Part shown: positions 1 through 7,921 of the stretch, piece by piece
Position numbering within the stretch: position 1 is the first letter of the stretch
Layout: each line of letters opens with the position of its first letter
Assembly: GCA_002071415.1 (NCBI GenBank)
Contig: MWFC01000027.1
Coordinates: forward strand, 1-32,291
DNA: 32,291 nt
Reading direction: 5' to 3'
From: Bacteroidetes bacterium ADurb.Bin012
Lineage (GTDB): Bacteria; Bacteroidota; Bacteroidia; Bacteroidales; TTA-H9
Position numbers and translations under genes: made by a program
The notes under the pieces: generated by a model
What the model saw: the letters and a program-made list of their open reading frames with translations, nothing else
What the model was told of the DNA's origin: nothing
Database searches by the model: none

Positions 1-99
1 AAAGCTAATGTATAACTAACTGAATAAGTGGTATATAAAAAATGTTTAGGAACTTTTAGAATTTTGTCGGTTAATAATACTATTTAATATAATTCCCTT

Positions 100-107
100 T
101 AATTTTG
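100..107 (+). promoter_or_regulatory. Bacteroidetes-type -7 element upstream of yicC
   Basis: The octamer TAATTTTG matches the Bacteroidetes sigma-70-type -7 consensus TAnnTTTG and lies about 20 bases before the yicC start. No convincing TTTG -33 element sits at the usual distance; the nearest TTTG, at 63-66, is too far upstream. Confidence 0.5.
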
Positions 108-126
108 CAGATAAAGCTCAAATGAA

Positions 127-1005
127 ATGATACAATCCATGACGGGTTTTGGGAAAACTCAGGTTTTGGCCAAGGGAAAAAACATTACCATCGAGGTCCG
201 TTCACTCAATAGCAGGCAAGCTGATTTAAACTTGAAACTTCCTGTGATATATCGCGAAAAAGAATATGAAATTCGAAATACCGTCATTGATTCTCTCGAA
301 AGAGGGAAAATCGATGTTTCTATCAATGTTGACTTTACTAATTCTTCACATGCAGCTATCCTGAATATGGCCGTGGCTAAAAATTATTTCGATCAGTTAA
401 AAACTCTCGAAAAGGAACTCGGCCTTGATAGAGTTCAAACCGATTATATTGGTATTATTTCGCGAATGCCTGAAGTATTTAGAATGATTGATTCCGAGAT
501 AAATCAAGAAGAATGGGATCTTTTGATAGGAGGTCTGAAGGATGCCTTGTGTCAAGTAATTGGCTTTAGAAAGGAAGAAGGTTCGGTTCTTGAAAAAGAT
601 ATTGGCCAGCGAATTGGATGTATAGAAAAATTGCTTCAAAGCATTCAACCCTACGAGGAGGAACGCATCGATTTGGTGCGCAACAAAATTTTGAAGGAAT
701 TGATGGCTTTGCCCATTCAGCCATCTTATGATAAAAACCGTTTTGAGCAGGAAATGATTTATTGGCTCGAGAAAATTGATTTTACAGAGGAAAAAACCCG
801 TCTTTCCAAGCATCTGCATCATTTTCTTCGAACGCTCGAAGAAGAATCATCACAGGGGAAAAAACTTGGTTTTATTGCCCAGGAGATTGGGCGAGAAATC
901 AATACATTGGGATCGAAGGCCAATCATGCCGAGATACAGAGAATCGTCATATCTATGAAAGATGAACTCGAAAAGATCAAGGAACAACTTTTGAATGTCT
1001 TATGA
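127..1005 (+). CDS. yicC: YicC family endoribonuclease
   Basis: A 292-residue protein with the characteristic YicC opening MIQSMTGFGK. The N-terminal YicC domain covers roughly residues 1-155, and the C-terminal DUF1732-type domain roughly 205-292, including the conserved end with FIAQEIGREINTLGSKA. Length is normal for the family. YicC proteins are cytoplasmic endoribonucleases linked to RNA turnover; the role here is inferred from the family. The last 11 bases overlap the start of gmk, and a yicC-gmk pair is common in bacteria, so the two are probably cotranscribed. The start at 127 is fixed by the conserved N-terminus. Confidence 0.93.
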   Translation: MIQSMTGFGKTQVLAKGKNITIEVRSLNSRQADLNLKLPVIYREKEYEIRNTVIDSLERGKIDVSINVDFTNSSHAAILNMAVAKNYFDQLKTLEKELGLDRVQTDYIGIISRMPEVFRMIDSEINQEEWDLLIGGLKDALCQVIGFRKEEGSVLEKDIGQRIGCIEKLLQSIQPYEEERIDLVRNKILKELMALPIQPSYDKNRFEQEMIYWLEKIDFTEEKTRLSKHLHHFLRTLEEESSQGKKLGFIAQEIGREINTLGSKANHAEIQRIVISMKDELEKIKEQLLNVL

Positions 1006-1579
1006 AGTCATGAACAGGAAGATGCTGATATTTTCAGCTCCTTCGGGTGGAGGTAAAACGACCATCGTCAAGGCTGTTTTGAAACAATTCCCCGAACTGG
1101 CTTTTTCGGTTTCCACCACAAGCCGGCCACAGCGCCCAAATGAAATCAATGGTGTGGATTATTATTTCATCAGTACTGAAGAATTTCGAAAGAAAATTGC
1201 AAACGAGGAATTCATCGAATGGCAGGAAGTTTATCCCGGAATTTACTATGGAACTCTGAAAAGCGAGTTAGAAAGAATTTGGGCCCTAGGCAAAAATCCT
1301 GTGTTCGACATTGATGTGAAAGGAGCTCTCAATTTGAAGAATATTTTCCAATCAGAATCCTTGACCATTTTTATTCAGCCACCCTCGTTACAGATTTTGG
1401 AACAGAGGCTGCGCAACAGGGGCACCGAAACCGAAGAATCGCTTGCTCGACGTTTGGGCAAGGCTGCCTACGAGCTTACCTTCGCCACTTACTTCGACGC
1501 TGTTATCGTGAACGATCAATTGCAGCAAGCTATCCAGGAAGCCATTCACCTGGTCGCAGATTTCTTGCATTCCATTTGA
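995..1579 (+). CDS. gmk: Guanylate kinase
   Basis: A 194-residue cytoplasmic kinase that phosphorylates GMP to GDP using ATP. The P-loop is the SGGGKTT run near residues 17-23. A GMP-binding segment follows, with STTSRPQRPNEINGVDYYF, and the lid-region RLRNRGTE motif is also present. The start at 995 overlaps the end of yicC by 11 bases and has an AAGGA purine run about 10 bases upstream. An in-frame ATG at 1010 is an alternative and would give 189 residues. In many Bacteroidetes nadD follows gmk (from memory), but here gcvH follows after a 160-base gap. Confidence 0.96.
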   Translation: MSYEVMNRKMLIFSAPSGGGKTTIVKAVLKQFPELAFSVSTTSRPQRPNEINGVDYYFISTEEFRKKIANEEFIEWQEVYPGIYYGTLKSELERIWALGKNPVFDIDVKGALNLKNIFQSESLTIFIQPPSLQILEQRLRNRGTETEESLARRLGKAAYELTFATYFDAVIVNDQLQQAIQEAIHLVADFLHSI

Positions 1580-1701
1580 ATCCAAATTTGTTTTTTCTAC
1601 AGATTACAGAAATTATGTTTATGAAGTTTTGAACCTTTCATGCTTCTTTATTTGATTTTTGGGAAATTTTATTTCTTGTATCACCACTTGAAAGAAAACT
1701 T

Positions 1702-1709
1702 TATATTTG
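1702..1709 (+). promoter_or_regulatory. -7 promoter element upstream of gcvH
   Basis: TATATTTG matches TAnnTTTG, about 30 bases before the chosen gcvH start. A TTG at 1676-1678 could serve as the -33 element with a slightly long spacer. A promoter here also argues against the TTG-initiated extension starting at 1707, which would lie inside the promoter. Confidence 0.5.
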
Positions 1710-1739
1710 CAAGCAAATCGAAAATCAAAAAACAATAAA

Positions 1740-2123
1740 ATGAACATATTAGATAACCTAAAGTACACTCGTGATCATGAATGGATTAAGGTGGAAGGCA
1801 ATTCGGCATGGATAGGTATTTCCGATTATGCCCAAAGCCAGATGGGTGATATTGTTTATGTAGAGGTGGAAACTGAGGGTGAAATTCTAAACAAAGGAGA
1901 AAGCCTCGGAAGCATCGAAGCAGTAAAAACTGTCGAAGATATTTATATGCCCGTTTCGGGTGAAATTGTCGAGTTTAATGAAAAACTCATCGAAAAACCC
2001 GATTTGTTGAATAAAGACCCTTATGGCGAAGGCTGGATCGTAAAAATCACTCTGATTAACCCCAGCGAACTGGATGATCTGCTCGACAGCCAGTCTTATA
2101 AGGAATTCATCGAATCTCTCTGA
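1740..2123 (+). CDS. gcvH: Glycine cleavage system H protein
   Basis: A 127-residue lipoyl carrier protein of the glycine cleavage complex. It shuttles the aminomethyl group between the P, T and L proteins. The lipoylation motif is GSIEAVKTVEDIY, with Lys63 as the expected lipoyl attachment site. The opening MNILDNLKYTRDHEW matches the family start, so ATG 1740 is preferred over an in-frame TTG at 1707, which would add 11 atypical residues within the likely promoter. gcvP and gcvT are not nearby. In other Bacteroidetes gcvH often sits near a vanZ-type gene and a tonB gene (from memory); here only the tonB-type neighbour is present. Confidence 0.96.
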   Translation: MNILDNLKYTRDHEWIKVEGNSAWIGISDYAQSQMGDIVYVEVETEGEILNKGESLGSIEAVKTVEDIYMPVSGEIVEFNEKLIEKPDLLNKDPYGEGWIVKITLINPSELDDLLDSQSYKEFIESL

Positions 2124-2287
2124 ACCAGAGCTTCTTGTTATCCTATTCTATGGGGTTGAATTTTTCAACTCTCATCCTATTATGATCAAAGAAAAAGTGA
2201 AAAATTCGAAAATTTTCTTCATTGAAAAGAAATAGTGAGTAATTTAGCACGTTATTTGTTTAGCAGATAATTTAAAAATTTCGTCTT

Positions 2288-2974
2288 ATGATTGAGAAAA
2301 AATCGCCCAAAGCCGACTTAGAAGAAAAAAGAGGAATTTTTGTAGAAATTGGTCTGGTGATTGCGTTGGGGCTTATTTTAGTTGCCTTCGAATGGAAAAC
2401 TTATGAGAAAAAGCAAGTTGAAGTATTCCAGCGCCAGGCTATAGATATTCCAGAAGAAATGGTCGAAATTACCAAACAGGAAACCCCTCAAGCTGCACCT
2501 CCACCACCTCAACAGGTTACGGTTCTGAATATCGTTGACGATAATGCCAATATCGAAACAGATTTTACCATTGATGCCGAAGCAACGCAAAGTACTGTTG
2601 TACAAGAATACATACCTGTACAAAATATCAGCAAAGAAGAAGAACATATCGAAGAGCAAGAAATTTTTACAATAGTAGAATCCATGCCCGAATTTCCAGG
2701 AGGTGAAGAAGCCCGTACGAGATTTTTACTCGAAAATATTAAATACCCTCAAATGGCACGTGAATCAGGGATACAGGGAGTGGTTTATGTAACTTTCGTC
2801 GTAGAACCCGATGGTAGCATAAGTAATGTTAGGGTAATCAGAGGTATAGGAGGCGGATGTGATGAAGAAGCTATTCGAGTCGTAAAAATGATGCCAAAAT
2901 GGATTCCTGGTAATCAAAGAGGAAAGCCTGTACGTGTACAATTTAACATGCCCATAAAGTTTACCCTGCAATAA
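2288..2974 (+). CDS. TonB family energy transducer
   Basis: A 228-residue inner-membrane-anchored periplasmic protein that would transmit proton-motive force to TonB-dependent outer-membrane receptors. One N-terminal membrane helix is visible at about residues 20-38, followed by a Pro-rich spacer with PPPPQQ near residue 75. The C-terminal TonB fold covers about residues 140-228: FPGGEEARTRFLLENIKYP, then GVVYVTFVVEPDG, then the terminal PIKFTLQ typical of Bacteroidetes TonB proteins. It is the last gene before a terminator. Which receptor it serves is not shown; the SusC-like receptor at the far end of the window is one of many possible partners. Confidence 0.92.
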   Translation: MIEKKSPKADLEEKRGIFVEIGLVIALGLILVAFEWKTYEKKQVEVFQRQAIDIPEEMVEITKQETPQAAPPPPQQVTVLNIVDDNANIETDFTIDAEATQSTVVQEYIPVQNISKEEEHIEEQEIFTIVESMPEFPGGEEARTRFLLENIKYPQMARESGIQGVVYVTFVVEPDGSISNVRVIRGIGGGCDEEAIRVVKMMPKWIPGNQRGKPVRVQFNMPIKFTLQ

Positions 2975-2999
2975 AATTATTATTCGCATAGTCACCCAA

Positions 3000-3034
3000 A
3001 ACCGACTCATTATAAAATCAGAGCCGGTTTTTTT
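3000..3034 (+). terminator. Rho-independent terminator after the TonB gene
   Basis: Stem arms AACCGACTC (3000-3008) and GAGCCGGTT (3021-3029) pair with a single G-U wobble around a 12-base AT-rich loop, followed by a run of seven T. It lies 26 bases after the stop codon of the TonB gene. Confidence 0.85.
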
Positions 3035-3444
3035 GTTTGCAATTTGGAAATTTTTTAAAAATATCCCGGCCTTATTCATTCTCGTTCGGCTGTTCGATAC
3101 ATACCTTAAACTATAACATTGCATTATACCCCTTACACAACTTTCATTTTTTACACCAACCTCCAAAATGCCCCGCCACACGCAACATCTTTCGCCTTTT
3201 TTCACTCACCACCATCTCCCATTCGCCATGTACTAAGCACCGCGTACCACTTAGTATTCCACGCCTTGTCGAAAATAGAAAATGAAATTTGTTGTTTCAA
3301 ACCATTATGGATGAAGTCGCCATGTATATCAATGGTTTCATAAAAAATTGGATATATCGGCGTAAAAAAAAGTGTTAAATAATAAGCTTCTTTTAGTAGC
3401 CTGTAAAAGTTTGAAATTTTGAAAATATATTGTTAATCAATCAA

Positions 3445-3473
3445 TTGGGGAAAGATGGTTGATATTTCGTCTT
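3445..3473 (+). repeat. Imperfect direct repeat, copy 1, upstream of porin
   Basis: TTGGGGA followed after 6 bases by GTTGATATTTCGTCTT. Copy 2, at 3552-3584, shares TTGGGGA and 15 of 16 bases of the second block, with a longer internal spacer of 10 bases. Paired copies about 110 bases apart upstream of a promoter could be operator sites for the downstream operon. That function is inference. Confidence 0.45.
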
Positions 3474-3551
3474 AGGATTACAACTTGCTAACACTTACCA
3501 ATAATTTTCGAATAGAACGGCCATATTGTCTATGCTATGAAAATACCTTGT

Positions 3552-3584
3552 TTGGGGAGTAAAAAATTGTTGATATTTGGTCTT
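3552..3584 (+). repeat. Imperfect direct repeat, copy 2, upstream of porin
   Basis: TTGGGGA, a 10-base spacer, then GTTGATATTTGGTCTT. It is the partner of the copy at 3445-3473, about 155 bases before the porin -7 element. Confidence 0.45.
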
Positions 3585-3739
3585 TAAAGTATTGATAATG
3601 ATTATAACCGTAAATTTGAAAATCCGATGAAAAGAATATCGTGTTGTTTTTCGGAACCTTTTCTTAAAATTGAAGTTACCTTACATGGAAATATTTTATC
3701 GGAATAAGCATTATCTTACTAATAATCTGCTATTTTACT

Positions 3740-3747
3740 TAAATTTG
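3740..3747 (+). promoter_or_regulatory. -7 promoter element for the porin operon
   Basis: TAAATTTG is a perfect TAnnTTTG match, 35 bases before the porin start. No clear TTTG -33 element is seen about 19-21 bases upstream, which may mean dependence on an activator. Confidence 0.55.
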
Positions 3748-3782
3748 CCATCATGAATCCCTCACTTTAAAAATAAAATCTT

Positions 3783-5150
3783 ATGAACCGAAAACTCTCT
3801 TATTTATTTTCTGCCCTTCTCATGCTTATAGGAATTCCCTTGTGGGCTCAAAAGGAGGCTGACACCATTCGATACAATCAGTATGGTGTTGCTGTAGATC
3901 GTATTCCACTGATTGCAGAACGCAGAGGTGGAGTACTTGTATTCGAAAGTCGTGACCAGAAGCAGAGAATCTGGTTCGATACACGCGTTCAGGTAGATGG
4001 CGCTATATTTACCGGTGATACTTACAATGAGATAGGGAATGGCACATCGATACGCCGGGCTCGTCTGGCCATGAAAACCGAATTAAACGAGAAATGGTAT
4101 GGGGAATTAGACCTTGACTTTGCCAATTCTGAACTCGAACTCAAGGATGCTTACCTAGCATACATTCCTAACGAGCATTGGATAATAAGAACTGGTAACT
4201 TCAAGGAAAGCTTTTCGATGGAATCTACTACCACCTCTCGCTACTTAACTTTCATGGAAAGGCCAATGGCTGTATCGGCTTTTGCTCCTTCACGTCATAT
4301 TGGTATGGCGTTGCAATATAATTACAATTGGTTACTGGCTATTGGAGGCATCTACTTTCAGGACGTAAGTGATCTGGAAGAACGAACTTATTCGGTCGAC
4401 AATAACAAGAACCTTGGTATAGACGAGGGATATTCCCTTACGGGTAAACTTGTCTTCATGCCCCTTAACAATAAATCTGGCTATGGGATTCATTTAGGCG
4501 CATCAACTTCTTACCGTACTCCCAAAACCGACGCCGAGATTCCGGGGAGTGTTCGTTTCAGTACGCGTTCTCTTACTAGTATCAATCGCAAGAAATATCT
4601 CGATACCGATAACATACTCAATGTGGATTATACATGGCAAAATGGTTTCGAGCTGGCGGCCTACTATCATAATTTCAGGATACAGGGAGAATACCTATTG
4701 ACTGATGTCCATCGCAAAAATGATTTGCCCACCGAAAACTTCAACGGATTTTATGTCATGGGAAGCTGTATGCTTTTTGGAGGTGAATATCGATATAATC
4801 AAAGTGATGGCGAGTTTACCCAACCTTCGAGAGGAAGGAAATGGGGTGATATAGAACTTGCCCTTCGCTACGATATGTTAGACCTCAACAGTCGCATGGA
4901 TGGCGTAATGGGCGGAGCTGGCGAGGGAATTACAGCAGGTATCAATTATCATGTAAATTCCAGCATAAAGGTTATGTTCAACTATGCTTATCTCAATCAC
5001 GACAGATACGCTAACGGGAAAGGAAAACTATTCGTAGGACATGATATTTTAGGCAATCTTACAAAAAATCCTTCCGATGTGGTTGAAGCCGAAGGGAAAG
5101 CTGGGGAAGATTTTTCGATGTTTTCCATTCGTTTCGAAATCGATTTTTAA
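3783..5150 (+). CDS. Phosphate-selective porin O/P family outer-membrane protein
   Basis: A 455-residue outer-membrane beta-barrel protein. The signal peptide covers about residues 1-22, a hydrophobic stretch ending in PLWAQ. The mature part has the OprO/OprP-family signature: TSIRRARLAMKTEL, then WYGELDLDFANSELELKDAYL, then IIRTGNFKESFSMES, and the ERPM element. It ends in IRFEIDF, with a C-terminal aromatic as expected for barrel insertion. Known members pass phosphate or polyphosphate in Pseudomonas, but Bacteroidetes homologues are not well characterised for substrate. It is the first gene of a plus-strand set and lies 29 bases before the lamin-tail lipoprotein gene, so the two are probably cotranscribed. 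Confidence 0.88.
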   Translation: MNRKLSYLFSALLMLIGIPLWAQKEADTIRYNQYGVAVDRIPLIAERRGGVLVFESRDQKQRIWFDTRVQVDGAIFTGDTYNEIGNGTSIRRARLAMKTELNEKWYGELDLDFANSELELKDAYLAYIPNEHWIIRTGNFKESFSMESTTTSRYLTFMERPMAVSAFAPSRHIGMALQYNYNWLLAIGGIYFQDVSDLEERTYSVDNNKNLGIDEGYSLTGKLVFMPLNNKSGYGIHLGASTSYRTPKTDAEIPGSVRFSTRSLTSINRKKYLDTDNILNVDYTWQNGFELAAYYHNFRIQGEYLLTDVHRKNDLPTENFNGFYVMGSCMLFGGEYRYNQSDGEFTQPSRGRKWGDIELALRYDMLDLNSRMDGVMGGAGEGITAGINYHVNSSIKVMFNYAYLNHDRYANGKGKLFVGHDILGNLTKNPSDVVEAEGKAGEDFSMFSIRFEIDF

Positions 5151-5179
5151 TTGTTCAACTCTCTTAACCTTTTTGAAAT

Positions 5180-7249
5180 ATGAAAAGAACATGCTTTTTA
5201 ATTTTAATGGCAGCATTGGTGGGATTTATACAAGGCTGCGTAAAAGATGAGGTATTTCAAGGCCCTCCTAAAATCAAATCGGTTGCTCTCAATCCAGTTT
5301 CACCTGGTGAAGGACAGGTGGTTACCGTCATGGCCAAAGTTACCGACGACGCTGGAGTTAAATCGGTCAATCTTTATTATAAAACCACTGCCGATTTTAC
5401 AAAAGTTGCCATGCAGGCTGATACAGCAAATTTCTACAAGGGCCAGATACCGGGACAAAACAAGGATATTACGGTTTCCTATTATATTGAAGCTGAAAAC
5501 ATCAATGGCATGAAGTCGTATTATCCTTCGAGTGCACCTCAAATGCCAGCTTCGTATAAAGTAGGTGCACCGGCTATATTTATTCTTATCAACGAGATAT
5601 ATACTCGTGGAGTACCTGAAGATCCCGATTGGGTGGAGATCTACAATAATTCTGATGTTCAGATGGATATTAGTGGATATTTGATTTATGATGCAGGCGG
5701 TCAGTCGGGAGCCAAACCCAAGAAGGCTTTTCCCGAAGGTTCTGTCATTCCGGCTCATGGTTTTTTGGTAATTGTTGTGGATGATGCATCCGAGAGTGGT
5801 TTTGGCCTAAGTAGCGGAGGCGAAGAAATATGGCTCGAAAACAATAAAGGAGCCATCATCGACGACGTAACCTTCCCAGCTTTAGAACCCACTCAAAGCT
5901 ATGGACGTTTCCCAGATGGCAGCCCCAACTGGCAGATACTCAGTACTATTACCAAAGGAACCTCAAACTCACCAGGTATTGGACCGGTAGCGAATCTAAA
6001 AATCAATGAGATTTATTCTACGGGTGATGCCACTACTCCCGATTGGGTCGAAATTTTCAATGCCGGCAATCAATCTGTTGACCTTAGTGGATGGAAAATT
6101 TATGATAATGGCGGCCAAACAGGTACGAAACCCAAAAAGGAGTTTCCTGTAGGCACAAGTATTCCTGCGGGAGGATTTTTTGTAATTACGGTGGACGATG
6201 GCTCTGCCAGTGGTTTTGGACTGAGCAGCAATGGAGAAGAAATTTGGCTCGAAAAACCCGATGAAACCATAGGCGATGATGTAACTTTCCCGGCTCTCGA
6301 AACCGGACAATCTTATGGACGATATCCCGATGGGAGCGATAACTTCCAGGTATTTTATGTGGTTACTCCCGGAACAGCCAACGATAATTCTCTTCCTCCA
6401 GCAGCAGTAGTATTGAAAATTAATGAAATATATTCACGTGGGGATGCTATAAGCCCCGATTGGATTGAAATTTATAATGCTGGAACTGAAACCGTCGATT
6501 TGACTGGCTGGAAAATTTACGATAATGGAGGTCAGGCTGGGACCAAACCCAAGAAGGAATTTCCATCGGGAGCAACTATTGATGCTGGTGGATTTTATGT
6601 AATTATAGTGGATGATACGGCTACCAGTGGCTTTGGCTTAAGCAGTAGCGGAGAAACGGTGTGGCTCGAAAAACCAAATGGCACTGTGGCGGATGAAGTA
6701 GTCTTCCCAGCCCTTGAAGTAGGTCAATCGTATGGCCGATATCCTGATGGAAGCGATAATCTTCAGGTTTTGTACGTAATAACACCTGGGGCCCCAAATG
6801 ATAATTCCACTCCTCCGGCTTCTGTGATTCTGAAAATCAATGAGATATTTTCGAGAGGTGATGATACGAATCCCGATTGGATCGAAATTTACAATGCAGC
6901 AACTCAGGATGTAGATCTTACGGGTTGGAAAATATACGATAATGGCGGACAGGCGGGAACGAAACCCAAGAAAGAATTTCCTGCGGGCGAAGTTATACCT
7001 GCGAATGGGTTTTATGTAATTATAACAGATGATGCTGCTGCAAGTGCTTTTGGCCTGAGCAGCAATGGCGAAACTGTATGGCTCGAAAATCCCGAAGGAA
7101 CGGTGGTAGACGAAGTTACTTTTCCAGCACTCGATGTAACTCAATCGTATGGCAGAAAACCTGATGGCAGCGATAATTTCTTCATCTTTACCGAAATTAC
7201 TCGTGGCAGCTCGAATAACAATGCATCAACATTGCCAAAACGTAAATAA
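5180..7249 (+). CDS. Lipoprotein with Ig-like region and four tandem lamin-tail domains
   Basis: A 689-residue probable surface lipoprotein. The signal peptide ends in the lipobox-like GFIQGC with Cys20 as the acylation site. Residues about 28-130 look like an Ig/fibronectin-like domain, with TDDAGVKSVNLYY and VSYYIEAENINGMKS. Four consecutive lamin-tail (LTD) domains follow, each opening with INEI(Y/F) then (T/S)PDW(V/I)EI(Y/F)N. Their INEI asparagines are Asn138, Asn276, Asn415 and Asn554, a period of 138-139 residues. Each repeat contains a GY/GW-IYD element, GTKPKKEFP or similar, and SYGR-PDGS near its end. There is no T9SS sorting domain at the C-terminus. Bacterial LTD domains occur in exported proteins, often with nucleases or CotH, but neither catalytic domain is visible here. 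The function is unknown. Confidence 0.85.
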   Translation: MKRTCFLILMAALVGFIQGCVKDEVFQGPPKIKSVALNPVSPGEGQVVTVMAKVTDDAGVKSVNLYYKTTADFTKVAMQADTANFYKGQIPGQNKDITVSYYIEAENINGMKSYYPSSAPQMPASYKVGAPAIFILINEIYTRGVPEDPDWVEIYNNSDVQMDISGYLIYDAGGQSGAKPKKAFPEGSVIPAHGFLVIVVDDASESGFGLSSGGEEIWLENNKGAIIDDVTFPALEPTQSYGRFPDGSPNWQILSTITKGTSNSPGIGPVANLKINEIYSTGDATTPDWVEIFNAGNQSVDLSGWKIYDNGGQTGTKPKKEFPVGTSIPAGGFFVITVDDGSASGFGLSSNGEEIWLEKPDETIGDDVTFPALETGQSYGRYPDGSDNFQVFYVVTPGTANDNSLPPAAVVLKINEIYSRGDAISPDWIEIYNAGTETVDLTGWKIYDNGGQAGTKPKKEFPSGATIDAGGFYVIIVDDTATSGFGLSSSGETVWLEKPNGTVADEVVFPALEVGQSYGRYPDGSDNLQVLYVITPGAPNDNSTPPASVILKINEIFSRGDDTNPDWIEIYNAATQDVDLTGWKIYDNGGQAGTKPKKEFPAGEVIPANGFYVIITDDAAASAFGLSSNGETVWLENPEGTVVDEVTFPALDVTQSYGRKPDGSDNFFIFTEITRGSSNNNASTLPKRK
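5582..7213 (+). repeat. Four tandem ~417-bp coding repeats (lamin-tail units)
   Basis: The DNA encoding the four LTD domains repeats with a period of 414-417 bases; the conserved INEI codons begin near 5588, 6002, 6419 and 6836. Units 2, 3 and 4 look more alike than unit 1, with closely matching stretches around the NGG(Q)-GTKPKKEFP codons. This suggests comparatively recent in-gene duplication. Confidence 0.8.
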
Positions 7250-7276
7250 TAAACTAACCGACTAAAATGAATTTCT

Positions 7277-7918
7277 ATGGCTGAAAACCTCGAAATCGGA
7301 AAAATATCCAAACCAAGATTTGAATTCCGCAGTTTTGGTCAAAACTTCGATAATGCTGCATTTCGCATGTCGCGTCTGTCGGTACCCGTTCCCGAAAATG
7401 TTTGGGAACGACACTCCGACGAAATCTACATCATTTCCCGCACCAACGATGTGAACAATACCAAGATCCGCGATGGAAAAATGGATATCAAGACTCTGGT
7501 AAATATTTCGCATGGACTCGAACAATGGAATCCACTTATGAAAGGCGAGTTTCCTATGAAAACTTCATCACTTCTTTCGGAGGTCTTCATGTCTTTTCAG
7601 CTCCCTTTGCCTAATCTTAACAAAGAAGAATATACTTTCGACGAATTTTTGCAAATCGTTTACCAACATCCTGATTTAGGTGCAGTACGCGTGCATAAAC
7701 AACGTTTCGGTTATATGGTGAACAATACGATTTGCGAATATGCCGTTGTACTCATCAACGGGGCAAGAGTCGTAAGCGTAAGTTCCGAATCCACCGAAAT
7801 AGACGATATCTTGAAAACCATTAGCGATTTAAAACTCGAAGGTGTTGAAAATATCAATTATCTTCAAGCTATCAAACGGGTAATAGGAATGATTCATAAA
7901 CCCCTTGCAAACGAATAA
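7277..7918 (+). CDS. Uncharacterised protein with triphosphate-tunnel (CYTH)-like motifs
   Basis: A 213-residue cytoplasmic protein; no signal peptide or membrane segment is visible. I do not recognise a named family with confidence. Several charged motifs parallel the triphosphate-tunnel (CYTH) fold encoded by the next gene: RFEFR at 14-18, NNTKIRDGKMDIK at 60-72, and KQRFGYMVNNTICEYAVVLI at 141-160 followed by VSSES at 168-172. In CYTH proteins the comparable positions carry Arg, Lys and Glu residues lining the tunnel. GLEQW at 80-84 and NINYLQAIK at 192-200 look conserved-family-like. It starts 27 bases after the lipoprotein stop and ends 3 bases before the CYTH gene, so it is surely in the same operon. 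A diverged second triphosphate-tunnel protein is inference. Confidence 0.7.
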   Translation: MAENLEIGKISKPRFEFRSFGQNFDNAAFRMSRLSVPVPENVWERHSDEIYIISRTNDVNNTKIRDGKMDIKTLVNISHGLEQWNPLMKGEFPMKTSSLLSEVFMSFQLPLPNLNKEEYTFDEFLQIVYQHPDLGAVRVHKQRFGYMVNNTICEYAVVLINGARVVSVSSESTEIDDILKTISDLKLEGVENINYLQAIKRVIGMIHKPLANE

Positions 7919-7921
7919 ATT

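Larger units (their letters stand above)
2975..3782. other. 808-base gene-free stretch before the porin gene
   Basis: The interval holds the TonB terminator at its left end. A segment from about 3090 to 3270 is unusually rich in C and poor in G on the plus strand: I count 47 C against 8 G in 3121-3240. Then come AT-rich sequence, an imperfect direct repeat (3445-3473 and 3552-3584) and a promoter-like -7 element just before the porin gene. Short open frames of 74-82 codons in 3037-3343 show no recognisable protein features and are not called. Confidence 0.6.

Noticed and set aside
1707..1739. Longer GcvH start at a TTG
   Set aside because: It would begin inside the promoter -7 element and add 11 residues not seen in the family; ATG 1740 fits.
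3037..3343. Two overlapping plus-strand frames of 82 and 74 codons
   Set aside because: They arise in the C-rich low-G segment, have no ribosome-binding site, domain or signal feature, and overlap each other in different frames.
5300..7144. Several minus-strand frames of 104-168 codons inside the lamin-tail gene
   Set aside because: They recur with the tandem repeat of the plus-strand gene and encode nothing recognisable; they are antisense shadows.
5582..7213. Tandem repeats as a CRISPR array or mobile element
   Set aside because: The period is about 417 bases, the repeats are fully coding and encode lamin-tail domains, and no spacers or terminal inverted repeats are present.
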